Of a stretch of DNA of 64,000 nt, positions 1 to 11,010 are shown one piece after another. Position 1 is the first letter of the stretch. Each line of letters opens with the position of its first letter. The translations under genes and the position numbers were made by a program. The DNA is from Haematobia irritans (Eukaryota; Arthropoda; Insecta; Diptera; Muscidae). Where the stretch lies: the NCBI RefSeq assembly GCF_050003625.1, contig NC_134397.1:222456537-222520536 (forward strand), in the 5' to 3' direction. Under the pieces are notes generated by a model, which had not been told where the DNA came from, did no database searches, and saw only the letters and a list, made by a program, of their open reading frames with translations.

Positions 1-263
1 TTCCAAAATCAATAGGGTTCTATTTTGACCCAAAACACATACTTGTGCCAAATTCGAAGTCGATTGGGCTTAAATTACTACCTAATCCCTTGGTTACAAA
101 AATGTGTTCACGGACAGACGGACATGGCTATATCGACTCAGGAGCCCACCCTAAGCATTTTTGTCAAAGACACCATGTGTCTATCTCGTCTCCTTCTGGG
201 TGTTGCAAACATATGCACTAACTTATAATACCCTGTTCCACAGTGTGGCGCAGGGTATAAAAA
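1..263 (+). mobile_element. 3' end of a family-B DINE/Helentron-like element, cut by the window start
   Basis: The segment carries the family-B tail in order: a GACGGACATGG block (short GTCY-type microsatellite), the phrase ATATCGACTCAGGAGCCC, and a terminal hairpin ATACCCTG...CAGGGTAT followed by AAAA. The same tail, in reverse, opens the long element at 18433. This layout (GTCY microsatellite, then a terminal hairpin ending in TATAAAA) is known from DINE-1, mini-me and Helentron-derived elements of flies. It has no coding capacity, and the rest of the element lies upstream of the window. Confidence 0.8.
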
Positions 264-1329
264 TTAAACTGCAAGAATGCTAAAAGGTTATACTGGGTGG
301 TACTCATATGGTAAGTAAATGTGAGAGAGTGTGGAAACTGAGAGAGTTCCACATAAGAGAGTAACTCTTGGGAAAAAAGTTGAATATACAAATATACTAA
401 AATTCCTTGAAGTGACATCCCTACTCAATGCCAACCATTGCCATCAGAAACAAATGAAAAACGTTTGTCAACCAATGATGCATAAAACGTTGGGGTCCAT
501 TGAGCATTGGATGTTTCGTGCTAGCAGTACATTATCAAAAGGGTGATGCCATGCCCACCAGACGCCAATTTTTCTCTTGTTCGGGCATAAACGATATTCA
601 CTGTTGCCACAATTGAACACTTAGGCTGTCTCCATATATTAACATGAGAGAGGGAGAGATATATTAACACTCTTACACACACACACATTCGTACACAAAA
701 TTAACATAAAAATACCATACACATCCTCCTACAACCATCTTTTATAGGACCAATGATGACAATCGTAGCGATAATGAAAGGCTATTGTTTCTTTGCTTGC
801 TGCTGCAGCTGCTGCTGCTGCTGCTTGATGGTATGTATGGTGAAAAAGCATCATTTGTTGATTTTGTTCAATATTCGACAAATCAGACGACTACAGAAGA
901 GATCATAAATGAATTGCATTGTGATTAGTCTTAATTATGGGAATATGCAAATACAGTTTTATGAATTCATAAAATTGAAATTGTTTTCAAATTTGTGGTT
1001 GTGGTGATGATGGTGGTGAAAGTGCATTGTTAGTTAATGGAATTATACTAGCATAAATTATGCATATCTGTTTAATTTTAGGTAAGGCATGTATGTGTAC
1101 AAATTTTTTGATTATTATTTTTTTCATTGCAGCTATAGCTTCAAGGGAGCTATTTGAAATAATAGAAAAATATGATGTAGGTATATAATTGATTTGCGAC
1201 TGATTGGGACCTTTTCTAGGAAAAAGGAAAATTACTAAAAAAGATTTTGTTGAAAATACTTTCAATTTATATTCTCCATGGTAATGGATGGGGTGCATAA
1301 AAAGTTTTTCATTAAGTTTGTAAAATATC
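264..1329. other. No gene recognised
   Basis: AT-rich sequence with short ORFs only. It holds a CTG/CAG run and a short CA-rich run near 674-690. I see no splice-bounded conserved frame, RNA gene or recognisable repeat. Confidence 0.6.
798..825. repeat. (CTG)n trinucleotide microsatellite
   Basis: Short run of CTG triplets with one CAG interruption. On the complement it would read as CAG (Gln) codons, but no long frame surrounds it, so nothing supports coding. Confidence 0.8.
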
Positions 1330-1984
1330 GATCTACTCTATTGGCCACACTTAAAAAATATTGGCCTAACATGAAAGATTATGCAACCTAAATTTTAGAA
1401 TACGCAATTTGCACAATATTAAGATTTTTTTTTTTAAACAAAGACATTTTAAATAAAACAAAATTCATAATTTTTGTTTTTTATTCAAATTTAGGATACC
1501 AATATTTGAAACTTGCATTCCTTCGTTAAATTCGTATCGAATGTTCGTTCTCTCTTTTGTTTTATTTTATAAGATAAGCTAAATTGAAGGACTTGTGTCC
1601 TAAATGGGGCCGAAAATATTGTACCCTTTACCACCGTGTAGATTAAAATTTTTGGTACCATCTCTAATTCATAAAATTTATTGGGAGCTGTATAAACTCC
1701 GAAAATAATATTGACCTAATATGAAATATTGTGCAACCTAAATTTTAGGATACACAGTTTATATAAAATTAAAGACAAATTTCTTTAAATTAATGAATTT
1801 GAATTAAAAGACAGTTTACAATCTTTACTTTAATTTTTTTTTATTTAAATTAGGACACGTATCTTTTTTGGTATCATCTCAAATTCATCAAATTTATTGG
1901 GAGCTGTATAAACTCCGAAAATAATATTGACCTAATATGAAAGATTGTGCAGCCTAATTTTTGGACACTCAGTTTATAAAATAT
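1330..1984. repeat. AT-rich G-like repeat with an internal direct duplication
   Basis: The phrases GCAACCTAAATTTTAG and TGAAAGATT resemble the left end of element G at 12221. A block of about 100 bp containing ATTGGGAGCTGTATAAACTC occurs near 1651-1752 and again about 216 bp downstream near 1867-1968, with small differences. No coding frame is seen. It is probably a decayed non-autonomous element with a tandem duplication. Confidence 0.55.
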
Positions 1985-2061
1985 AAATTCAGATGTACAA
2001 AATTTGGAGAAGATCGGTTCATTAACACGTCAATCATGATCAAATCGGTTATAGATGTATA

Positions 2062-3331
2062 ACAGGTTGGCTGATAAGTCCCCGGTCTAACAAAGAAAAA
2101 CACATTTTTTTGTCAAAATTCGTTTTTATTATTCAACATAGTTTCCTTCAAGAGCGATACAACGATTATAACGACCTTCCAATTTTTTGATACCATTTTG
2201 CCTCTAAATAGGCCTCAGTTTCGGCGATCACCTCTTCATTGCAGCCAAATTTCTCTCCCTGCGAGCATCCTTTTGAGGTCTGAGAACAAGGAAAAAGTCG
2301 CTGGGGGCCAGATCTGGGAATACGGTGTGTGGGGGAGCAATTCGAAGCCCAATTCATGAATTTTTACCATCGTCCTCAATGACTTGTGGCACGGTGCGTT
2401 GTCTTGGTGGAACAACACTTTTTTCTTCTTCATTTGGGGCCGTTTTGCCGCGATTTCGACCTTCAAACGCTCCAATAACGCCATATAATTGTCACTGTTG
2501 ATGGTTTTTCCCTTCTCGAGATAGTCGATAAAAATTATTCCATGCGCATCCCAAAAAACAGAGGCCATTACTTTGCCAGCGGACTTTTGAGTCTTTCCAC
2601 GCTTCGGAGACGGTTCACCGGTCGCTGTCCACTCAGCCGACTGTCGATTGGGCTCAGGAGTGTAGTGATGGAGCCATGTTTCATCCATTGTCACATATCG
2701 ACGGAAAAACTCGGGTGTATTACGAGTTAACAGCTGCGAACACCGCTCAGAATCATCAACACGTTGTTGTTTTTGGTCAAATGTGAGCTCGCGCGGCACC
2801 CATTTTGCACAGAGCTTCCGCATATCCAAATATTGATGAATGATATGACCAACACGTTTCTTTGATATTTAAGGCCTCTGCTACCTCGATCAACTTCATT
2901 TTACGGTCATTCAAAATCATTTTGTGGATTTTTTTGATGTTTTCGTCGGTAACCACCTCTTTCGGGCATCCACTGCGTTCACCGTCCCGTGTGCTCATTT
3001 CACCACGCTTGAATTTTGCATACCAATCAATTATTGTTGATTTCCCTGGGGCGGAGTCCGGAAACTCATTATCAAGCCAAGTTTTTGCTTCCACCGTATC
3101 TTTTCCCTTCAGAAAACAGTATTTTATCAAAACACGAAATTCATTTTTTCCATTTTTTCACAATAACAAAAGTTGCTTCACAAAAGACGCTCTATCCCAT
3201 AAATTAATTGACTTACAGACGTCAAATTTTGACACGAATCATTTGAAGGTGGGTACAATATAAAAATAATATTCAGTTAATACTAGCGACGCCATCTATG
3301 TGTCAGACCGGGGACTTATCAGCCAACCTGT
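2062..3331 (-). mobile_element. Mar-1: irritans-subfamily mariner (Himar1-like), inactive
   Basis: Both ends carry ACAGGTTGGCTGATAAGTCC as inverted termini and are flanked by TA (2060-2061 and 3332-3333), the classic mariner target duplication. Its length is close to the usual size of nearly 1.3 kb. The transposase lies on the minus strand and is broken (separate entry). The terminal sequence and protein match the irritans subfamily, whose best known member is Himar1 of the horn fly. Confidence 0.95.
2129..3153 (-). pseudogene. Mar-1 mariner transposase, frameshifted (DD34D type)
   Basis: A cut-and-paste transposase with an N-terminal HTH DNA-binding region and a C-terminal DDD catalytic domain. 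Recognisable blocks in order are KTWLDNEFPDSAPGKSTIID, RYVTMDETW (first Asp), HQDNAPCHKS (second Asp), and a scrambled version of the PYSPDLAPSD block (third Asp). A one-base loss near codon 4 shifts the frame at the start. Another shift follows the IAEAL segment, several more surround the third Asp block, and about four codons are missing near the EAKPKEYYQNG block. The gene cannot make an active enzyme. The start ATG is inferred from alignment to the other copies here. Confidence 0.92.
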
Positions 3332-3599
3332 TATATCTAAATCTGAACCAATTTTTTCCAAAATCAATAGGGAGTGTCGTGAACCCAAAAAAAAAAAAAA
3401 ACAAAACGCAATTCGACATACAAACAGACTTCGGTAAATCGACTTAGAATTTAATTCTAAGACGATCGATATACTAAACGATGGGTCTTAGTGTGCTCCT
3501 TTTCTTGGCGTTATAAACAAATGCACAAACTCATTATACCCTGTACCACGGTAATGGTGACGGGTATCAAAATTTATGGCAAAGATTGTGAACATTCTG

Positions 3600-4504
3600 C
3601 ACTGAAACAAAGCATGCCCGGTTCCAAAGATTTTGTCTATACTTTAAAAATTTTGGTATTGATCCCGAGCCAAAGAAGCGGAGAATACAAGTAGGGATAC
3701 TTTTAAGACACAATTCTCTTTTAAATTTAGGTTTTGTGTTCTTGCTTCTAGGAAGCAAATTTTAATTTTTCGTTTTTTTTTCAGTTTTTTTCTTCATATG
3801 CTATCAAAGTCCTTTAAAAATGAGTTAACGACAACTTTATTTTCCAAATTCAGACTCGACTTCCAGTAGAAATTATGCTACATAGAAAAAAATTTCACGA
3901 AAAATTTTCCAATTAAAATTTTAATTGAGTTTTAAAAAATATTCAATTAAAAATTTAATTGAATCAAAAAATTTTTTAATTGAAACAAAAATAAATCACG
4001 AAAATTAATAGTATCAATTAAATTTTTAATTGACCTTCAATTAATTTTTTAATTGATACTATCATTTCTGTGATTGAATTTTCAATTAAAAATTAATTGG
4101 ATCAATTAATTTCGTGATTGAATCAGAAAATTTTTTTTTGTGTGTATGTTTCAAGTAAAAACGTCTTTAAAATAAAGTATTTAAAAACATGTCCTATTTT
4201 TGAACGATTTTTTTTTGCTTTGTAGTCAAGATGCAACAAATTTAACGACAATTTCATGAATTTTAAAGAATTTTTCTGAATTTTTGAAGTCAAGTTGACC
4301 TTACTCCAAAAAAATTGTCTTTCATGTTATGATACCCATTTTTAAGTCAAATCACTTAATTATAAGGACAGTACGACTTCATTGAAAAGTTGATCGAGAA
4401 AAAAACTTTATATTAGAGAAATGCGTCTCTTAGCTAAGCAAAATTTGCATTCATATTTTAAGGACATGAAACCCTTTGGCCTTACGACAATATTTTTTTC
4501 AGTG
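3600..4504. mobile_element. MITE family E, copy 1 (carries a nested 264-bp MITE)
   Basis: It begins CACTGAAACAAAGCATGC and ends ATATTTTTTTCAGTG, giving short inverted ends starting CACTGAA. The flanks read TG on both sides. An internal phrase, GGTATTGATCCCGAGCCAAAG, also occurs in family G. The copy at 6029 is collinear apart from the nested insertion. No ORF of note. It is a non-autonomous element, probably Tc1/mariner-type judging by the two-base flank. Confidence 0.7.
3881..4144. mobile_element. 264-bp TA-flanked MITE inside family E
   Basis: AT-rich element built from AATTGAA/TTCAATT phrases, ending TTTTTTTTTGTGTG and flanked by TA on both sides (3879-3880 and 4145-4146). The sister E copy has the uninterrupted site ATTATGCTATGTTTC at about 6302-6316, a natural empty site that fixes both boundaries. 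A longer relative lies at 28726. Confidence 0.8.
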
Positions 4505-6028
4505 TGTTAGTTAACGTTTTCATATTTTAAAGATGTATGTCCTGAATATTTTGTAAATTGCTTGTTCTAAATTTTGGGTTTAACAATTTCTCATATTAGG
4601 TCAATTTTTGTTTTCAGTAAATGAAGCGGTGCTCACCTGTCTGTCCGTCTAATTGTTTGCCTTTATCATGCTACCGCGTTTAATACGGAAACTAACGACC
4701 TTACTCTGGGCAAATATTGCATTTTTTGATATAGCCCCTATTTAAACCGAATTCCCGTTTTGATTTCTAGAGGGCCAAGAAGATGTATGTGCAATCCAAT
4801 TTGCCAATGTTTTTCTTCTGAGGTATTTCTTTCAGTGTAGAAATTCAATTTCTTAGCCATGAGCCCATCTTGTACTTTTAAGCGGATATACATCCAAAGA
4901 AGTCAGTATGTATCTTTGTGGCAATTGAGGAACTACGTATATGGTCAAATAAGAACTTAAAATTGTACGTGGTCTGCTCCCAAGATTGGCTGCACTAAGC
5001 AACCACTGCAATGTAACATAGTAGTTCATGATACAGTGAAGTTTTCATTTCATCTTCTTATTAATCGTAAGCAGAGAACATTTCAAAGCCACAGCCATAA
5101 AAGTAATTCCGTGGAAGCCTTTAATGTGAGCCAAAGCTTCTTCTGAAAATGGTCAGGGGCAAGAAGTTTACGCATATACAGTATGGACTAAGAGTTTCTG
5201 TAGTCAATAGCTACTCTCCTTCTAAATGCATCCATATATAGCACTGTAAAGTGGAGCAACTTTACACTACTATGCCATTTTACACCAAGAGGCAAACGTG
5301 CCATATTGAAGCTAACCGCGATAATATGGTGTCCCCGTATTTATTATTGGCATTTCTCATATTCCCATCCCATGGTTGTTTATAACTTCAAGCTATAGTC
5401 ATACCTCACACTATTGTCTTGCAAAAAGAGCCAAGGTTCTAAAAATAAAGTATTTTCTCTTTTAATTTTAAGACTAGTTTCATAATCATTTTTATATAGT
5501 TTGCCAACATTTCCTCTTCATCCTTTTGGTGTACAATGGAGGCGTTGGCAATATTGCAGAAAAGAATCTACTTTGGTCCCTTTTTGGGGAAACTGACTGA
5601 AAGTCATGCTAACAAGAGCACACATAAAAATGTCAATGCTAAGCTACGTGGCTTAGCTACGACTTACTTTCGTTCGTAGCATTTATGAGATGCCTTTGCA
5701 GCATCAGTATCAAGCGAAGGCAACTTGATTTTATTCTTTCCCTATTTTTAATGGGGCAATCACCCTTCCAACGAATTCATTAAGGTGTGTTTGTCTAACA
5801 AACGCCTTTACTTTGGTTAGTGGGAAATTCTTCGTATCACGTATATGGGTAATGTAATTTGGAAAAACTCCTTTGGCACTTAACGAAACAATCTTAATTA
5901 GGATAATTTTAATGAACATAGGAAAAAATACACCGTGGTAAAAAATCATAAATATTACTGGTGAAGTACAAGGATGAACATCTCGTCTATTAAGGAGTGC
6001 TGTTCAATACTAAAGAGCCGTGTTACTA
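4505..6028. other. No gene recognised
   Basis: Mostly unique-looking AT-rich sequence. I found no convincing ORF, tRNA or known repeat. A lone CTGTCTGTCCGTCT near 4636 recalls the DINE microsatellite but lacks the flanking tail. Confidence 0.5.
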
Positions 6029-6683
6029 CACTGAACAAAAAGCATGCTCGGTTCCAAAGATTTTGTATTTACTTTAAAAATTTTGGTATTGTTTCCGAGC
6101 CAAAGAGGCGGAGAATACAAGTAAGGGTGCTTTTAAGACACAATTCTACTTTAAAGTTGGGTTTTGTGTACTTGCTTCCAGGAAGCAAATTTAAATTTTC
6201 CGTTTTTTCAGCTTGTTTTCTTCATATGCCATAAAAGTCCTTTAAAAACGGGTTAACGACGACTTTATTTTCCAAACTCAGACTCGACTTCCAGTAGAAA
6301 TTATGCTATGTTTCAAGTAAAAAACGTCTTTAGAATAGAGTGTTGAAAAACGTGTCCTATATTTGAAAGATTTTTTGCTTTGTAGTCAAGATGCAAAAGA
6401 CAACAAATTTAAAGCCACTTTCATTAATTTTAAAGAATGTTTCTGAATTATTAAAGTCAAGTTGACCTTAGCCCAAAAATATTTTCTTTCATTTTATGAA
6501 AGCCATTTTTTAGTCAAATCACTTAATTATAAGGACAATACGACTTCAGTGAAAAGTTTATTGACTTTTGGACAAGGAGAAAAACTTAATATTAGATAAA
6601 TACGTCTTCTATGCTAAGCAAAATTTGCATTCATACTTTAAAGACATGAAATCTTTGACCTCACGACAATATTTTTTTCAGTG
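6029..6683. mobile_element. MITE family E, copy 2
   Basis: It starts CACTGAACAAAAAGCATG and ends ATATTTTTTTCAGTG, flanked by TA on both sides. It is collinear with copy 1 without the 264-bp insertion and so supplies its empty site. It contains the shared core GGTATTG...CCGAGCCAAAGAGGCGG. No coding capacity. Confidence 0.75.
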
Positions 6684-7499
6684 TACTCTCCAGATCAGTG
6701 CTTAGCCACGATTTTGTCTTGGTTTGAAATTGTTTCCTTTCATACTGTAATATTTTTTTATATATTTTGATACTGCACCATCGGCTTCACAACTAATGGG
6801 GGATTGTGCTTCTAAGAGGACTTATATGGCGCCTGAAAGTATGCTTTGATTTTTTATAGTAGAAAAGCTAGTTGAGATGTGACCTTTGCGACATGATTTT
6901 TGAAGAATTGTAGATAAAATGTTGGTTAAGTTAATTTTGACCAAATTTGCATAAACAATTTCACAATTCTTTTTAAAATCGGAAAAAATTAAATAGCGTC
7001 ACTCCAAATAAAAAAATGTGTTACTGTTTCAAAGTACCCCAAATGCTTTCACACGTAGTTTGACACCCCATTAGGACTTTGGTGTAAACAAGAGATCATT
7101 TGTCCTTAACATAGAATTGGGTAGCACTTAAGGACTTTACAGAAAAAATATCACCAACATTTTCCCAAATAAAATTTTAATTGAATTTAAAAAAAAAAAA
7201 CTTTCAATTAAAAAGTCAAGTCAAGGACATTTTTGTATCTTAGTTTTATTATAATCTGGTTTCTATTCCTTATTATAATATGATTTCTATTCCGTCGTGA
7301 TTCCTCGAGGTAAATTTTTCATCTTTTTCGTGAGGAGGTTTGCTTTAAAAGTGCTCAAGAACTTGGAATTGCCAGTCTTCTTTAAAACATCCACAAGAGG
7401 CCCTGCTGAAGGCGTTATGTTAAGCTACACTAAGCAGATTGGTCTTCCACAATTTCGGGGTCCAGACACCATCTGCAAATTTCGTCTATTCTTTCCATA
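6684..7499. other. No gene recognised; AT-rich
   Basis: Contains TTTTAATTGAATTTAAAAA-type fragments near 7165-7215 that resemble the AT-rich MITEs at 3881 and 28726, too decayed to bound. Nothing coding is supported. Confidence 0.45.
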
Positions 7500-7821
7500 C
7501 ACGCAAAAAAATAATTCTTTCCTCCCAAACGAAATTTTAGACAAACAAAGTTCGTTTCTCATTTGCTTTTCGCTGTAAGGAAGTGTATTTGGAAGAAAAG
7601 TATATACTTTTTGTGATAAACGTTTATTCTTTTCCAGGATGTAAAAACAAATTCATAAAGACAAACTCAAAAAAAAAAAAACATTGTTTTCTTGCTAATT
7701 GCATTTTCCCTCACATCTTTCTCGCATCCACGAGGTTTTTTAGTTCTTAACACCTTTTCCTGTAATACCAACAATGTAGAAGAAATTATACAATTTTATA
7801 AATTTTAAAATTTTTTTTTAC

Positions 7822-7900
7822 CTTTCGCCTAGACGGAGAATCGAACCGCGGATCATGCACTTTGTGAGCCAACACACTAACCACTGAGCTATGTACCTGT
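7822..7900 (-). repeat. tRNA-like module (SINE head type 1)
   Basis: On the minus strand an A-box-like TAGCTCAGTGGTTAG is followed about 35 bases later by a B-box GGTTCGATTCTCC, the spacing of an internal pol III promoter. The two acceptor sides do not pair well, so a working tRNA is not supported. The adjoining body matches the modules in element K. Confidence 0.7.
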
Positions 7901-8011
7901 TAGGGTCATCAATAGATAAATATCCATATAAGTTATATTTATATAGCATAGCTTGCGGCGCCCACAAACCGAATAAACAAAGTTTATTTAACAGAAACAA
8001 ACATTTAGTTT

Positions 8012-8083
8012 GGCACCGTGGAGCAGTGGTTGCTACGTCCGACTTGCATGCCAAGGGTCGTGGGTTCGATCCCTGCTTCGACC
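8012..8083 (+). repeat. tRNA-like module (SINE head type 2)
   Basis: An A-box-like TGGAGCAGTGG and a B-box GGGTTCGATCCC lie in tRNA spacing, followed by CTGCTTCGACC and a T run of over 20 bases. The same head starts the SINE copies at 9060, 25488 and 32239. The long T run after the head would terminate pol III at once. Confidence 0.7.
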
Positions 8084-8460
8084 AAAGTTTTTTTTTTTTT
8101 TTTTTTTTTTTTTGTGTACATATATTCCAGATATGTTCGGAAGATTCCGAAAAAATGTTCAACATTACATTGTAGTATATTAAATTTTGAACTGTAAAAT
8201 GTGTCTTATTACAGACCTAAAGTCAGAAAAGAACAGTGTTTGATATAAACGAAATGGACTGTGTTGTTGTTTCAAAAATAACTTTTTTTTATTAAAAAAA
8301 ATAAAAATTTTGTAACAAACGAATTTTTTTGGTGATAAAAGTTAAAAATTTTCGAAGCAATTCAAAAAACTCTAACAAAAGAAAAACGTTTTCGGTACAC
8401 GTTTTCCAAACGTTTTTTTTTTCTTTGCGTGTATATTTTTCAGGGGAATTATGCCCAGTT

Positions 8461-9050
8461 TTAAGGCCTCAATTCCTGTCTGTTAATCGTCATCGCAATT
8501 TCTAGTGTTCGTCCCAAAAAAACTTGTTTTCTCACAACCTTCCGAGGAGACCCAACATCCTCGCCATAGTGCATAATATGTGAAATAAATTCTGTAAAGA
8601 TATGAAGACAGTGGAAGAAACACGTCCGCAAGGACATTATTCCACGAGCGCCCTCCTTAGCCAGAACATCTGCTTCTTCATTATCCACTATTCCACAGTG
8701 CCCAGTTATCCAGCACAGAGATACACTATGTTGTCCATATACCGGAGTATAAATCCAATTAAAATCGGGAAGGTTCCATTTCTCGACTAATTTTCGATAA
8801 GAGTACAATGCCTCATAGGCCTTCTTTACCCGGTCTGCGGTATTTCCCATCCAGTTTAGTTTAAAGTCTAAGACAACACCCAAGTATATTGCTGATTTTG
8901 AGAGACCTAACTTCGTCCCTTGAAATTCAGGAGTTTCTGTATTCAATGGCCAGGTTCACACAAAGTCCACTTCCTCCGGTTAACACATCTGAGACCGTAT
9001 CCAGGATGATTGAAGCCTTTGCTGCTCAGTCCAATCAAAACCTCGTTTAC
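8461..9050 (-). pseudogene. Non-LTR retrotransposon fragment: end of RT and RNase H
   Basis: The minus strand gives, in order, GLCVN (typical of the RT region), YLGVVLDFKLNW and RVKKAYEALYS (RT thumb side), then VSLCWITGHCGIVDNEEAD, a recognisable RNase H segment with the GH...N.EAD signature. The join between thumb and RNase H is much shorter than usual, so an internal deletion is likely. A stop or shift separates the GLCVN part from the rest. It belongs to the jockey/R1/I-like group that carries RNase H. Dead fragment. Confidence 0.75.
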
Positions 9051-9059
9051 TATCAATAC

Positions 9060-9843
9060 CCACTGTGGTACAATGGTTAGCATGCCCGCCTTGCATACAC
9101 AAGGTCGTGGGTTCGATTCCTGCTTCGACCGAATACCAAAAAGTTTTTCAGCGGTTTATTCCACCTCAGTAATGCTGGTGACATTTCCGAGTGTTTCAAA
9201 GCTTCTCTAAGTGGTTTCACTGTAATGTGGAACGCCTTTCGGATTCGGCATTGTGCTTAACATCGAATCGGGCAGCACTCAGTTATAAGAGCGAAGTTCA
9301 CCACTGTGGTATCCCAGCAAAAAACTTGCTGAATTTTCAGCAGCTTTGTAAAGGAAGAAAAGTAATTCCCTTGCAGGGAATTCTTCGATGAATTTATAAA
9401 GAAATGTCCCACTTAAATGCGCTTCTTCTATGTATGAATTTCAACGCTTTCAGAAGCACAAAATATGGATCTGGAGAGCATGAAATCGTAACTTGCCACA
9501 TAGTTCGTAAGAAGTCGTGATAAAATACACAAACAACACTTCTTTACAGGAGTGCAACCTTGTAAGCGAGAGACGAAGCACCCACTTACCATTGTGCAAC
9601 TCAGCTGCGCCAATTTCAGCACCACCATTATTTACATATTTTAAGTACGTTGTTCGTCCTATATATGTAGAATGAAGCGATGTATTCGGCACTGAAAATG
9701 TTGTGAGGAAAAGTAATGCCTACAGTGTGGTTACAATAATTTTACTGCTTCCAAATTTACAATTATTTTTTGCCGGGATCACAATGGACTGAATTGTCTA
9801 AGTGAGCCTGATACATCGGGCTGCCACCTTATCTAACCTAATA
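9060..9843 (+). mobile_element. tRNA-derived SINE, copy 1 (split by a 464-bp insert)
   Basis: The head has pol III A and B boxes (TACAATGGTTAGCATGCCCG and GGTTCGATTCC). The body is shared by all copies: AACACCAAAAAGTTTTTCAG-like, AATGCTGGTGACATTTCCGA, ATGTGGAACGCC, GAAGTTCACCACTGTGGTAT. The tail TCGGGCTGCCACC leads to CTAACCTAA. The element at 9314 interrupts it inside CTGTGGTATCACAATGG. Probably mobilised by a LINE, and not itself coding. Confidence 0.9.
9314..9777. mobile_element. 464-bp insertion in the SINE with CCxxGCAAAAAA ends
   Basis: Left end CCAGCAAAAAAC and right end TTTTTTGCCGGG form imperfect inverted termini. ATC lies at both flanks (9311-9313 and 9778-9780), reconstituting the uninterrupted SINE phrase. 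A three-base duplication would fit a PIF/Harbinger or CMC-type transposon, but no transposase is present to decide. Confidence 0.6.
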
Positions 9844-11010
9844 CTCATTGGAGTTGGTGATTGATACTATTATTTCTGGGTTTGGTGACAAATCAACGAA
9901 AAATTAACCGAATCAGTTAATTTCGTGATTGATGACAACAATGTGTATTTTTTTTAACTTTTTTTGAAATATCGGTAATATTAACAACTTAAATTAACTT
10001 CCTTTGAAAAACGGTTAGGCAAAAAACAGCATCCCAGTGATTTTGTAATTCAACTTCCTACTTGATAATTGTGTTAGAATTCCATACAATTGTATTGTAA
10101 TTTAAAACATATCATTTTAGTGTTCCTCGCCCATACATACATGTATCGGTTACGAAAATCTATAAAGAGCCACAAAGTAAAACATGTTCAAATCACTTTT
10201 TTTACCCTTCCTCTTCTGGTTAAGACATTGATGAAGCATACTGAAATTAACAAAGTCAACATCCTTCGCTAACGAGATAAATAAAATTGCAATAAAAGTT
10301 TAGCCAACACTATATGGAGCAACCCAAAGTTGAAAAACGACAAAGGGATCAAAAGTGTTGGTATGATCCAAATTGAGAATGAAGCAAAGCCAATATAAGT
10401 GATACAGGGCCTTTATTATACATATTGCAGTTAGAAGCTGAATTTTTAATAAAACATATACAAAATATTTGAAATTGTTTTATTATTTACTATCAACAAT
10501 ATAAAATACAATAGTTAGACAAATAGTTAGAGAAACAAACTTTTGGAGAAGAACGAATTTTAAAGGTGTTTAAGTAAAAGCTAATAAGTCGGTGCCATAA
10601 ATATGAAGTCCATGAAAATTAGTCCCAAAATTCGAATCTGGTAGGACTCAAAAAAATTACATGGAAAACAACAAAACAAACTGGGAGGGTGGTTAACTTC
10701 ATTTTATTTTTGGGTCTTGTTTGCATTATTCCAATAAATACCGATTTCAGAAAACTTTCAAGTTCACATAAAACGGGCAAGGAAAAGTTGCTCCTCCTCG
10801 GCCCAAAAATTATATGTCCCGAGCTCATTTCATAACTTCCCCGCTTTCCCACACAAATTCCAAGTAAACCGAAGAAAGGGAGTTTCCCTTCCCAGACAAG
10901 ATATTGAAAAATGTTGCACACTGTATTAATTTGATCACCATCTCCCATGTTTCCTGTAATTGCAAGTAACATAAATTGGAGAAATTATGATATTGTTCTA
11001 TTTTTTTATA
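9844..11010. other. No gene; right part is a dispersed repeat J
   Basis: The left part looks unique, with a decayed AT-rich MITE-like piece near 9846-9950. From about 10780 a repeat with phrases like AAGATATTGAAAAATG and CATGTTTCCTGTAATTGCAAG resembles segments near 11950-12150 and 13590-13800, where 'cctgaaaatttcaagcaaatc' recurs. The rosa element at 11011 sits within it. No ORF is convincing. Confidence 0.45.

Larger units (their letters stand above)
1985..3572 (+). mobile_element. Family-D DINE-like remnant, split by mariner Mar-1
   Basis: Sequence on both sides of the mariner (up to 2061 and from 3332) joins into the repeat phrase 'atatctaaatctgaacc' typical of family B/D monomers. The right part ends with the family-D tail: a CGATCGATATACTAAA block, GGCGTTATAAACAAATGC, and a terminal hairpin ACCCTGTACCAC...GGTGACGGGTAT. 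A poly-A-like run near 3390 and loss of most of the microsatellite show decay. Mar-1 inserted after this element was in place. Confidence 0.65.
7500..8431. mobile_element. TIR element H carrying two tRNA-like modules
   Basis: The ends are CACGCAAAAAAATAATTC and TTTTTTTTCTTTGCGTG, inverted and flanked by TA (7498-7499 and 8432-8433). Inside, near 7700-7900, is a segment matching the centre of element K: the phrases TTTTTTAGTTCTTA, CACCTTTT and TGTAGAAGAAATTAT, followed by a tRNA-like head on the minus strand. A second, different tRNA-like head lies on the plus strand before a long T run. No transposase. It looks like a MITE that acquired or was hit by SINE-type sequence. Confidence 0.7.

Noticed and set aside
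8012..8083. Possible functional tRNA gene
   Set aside because: Has A and B boxes but poor acceptor pairing, and matches the SINE heads elsewhere in the window.
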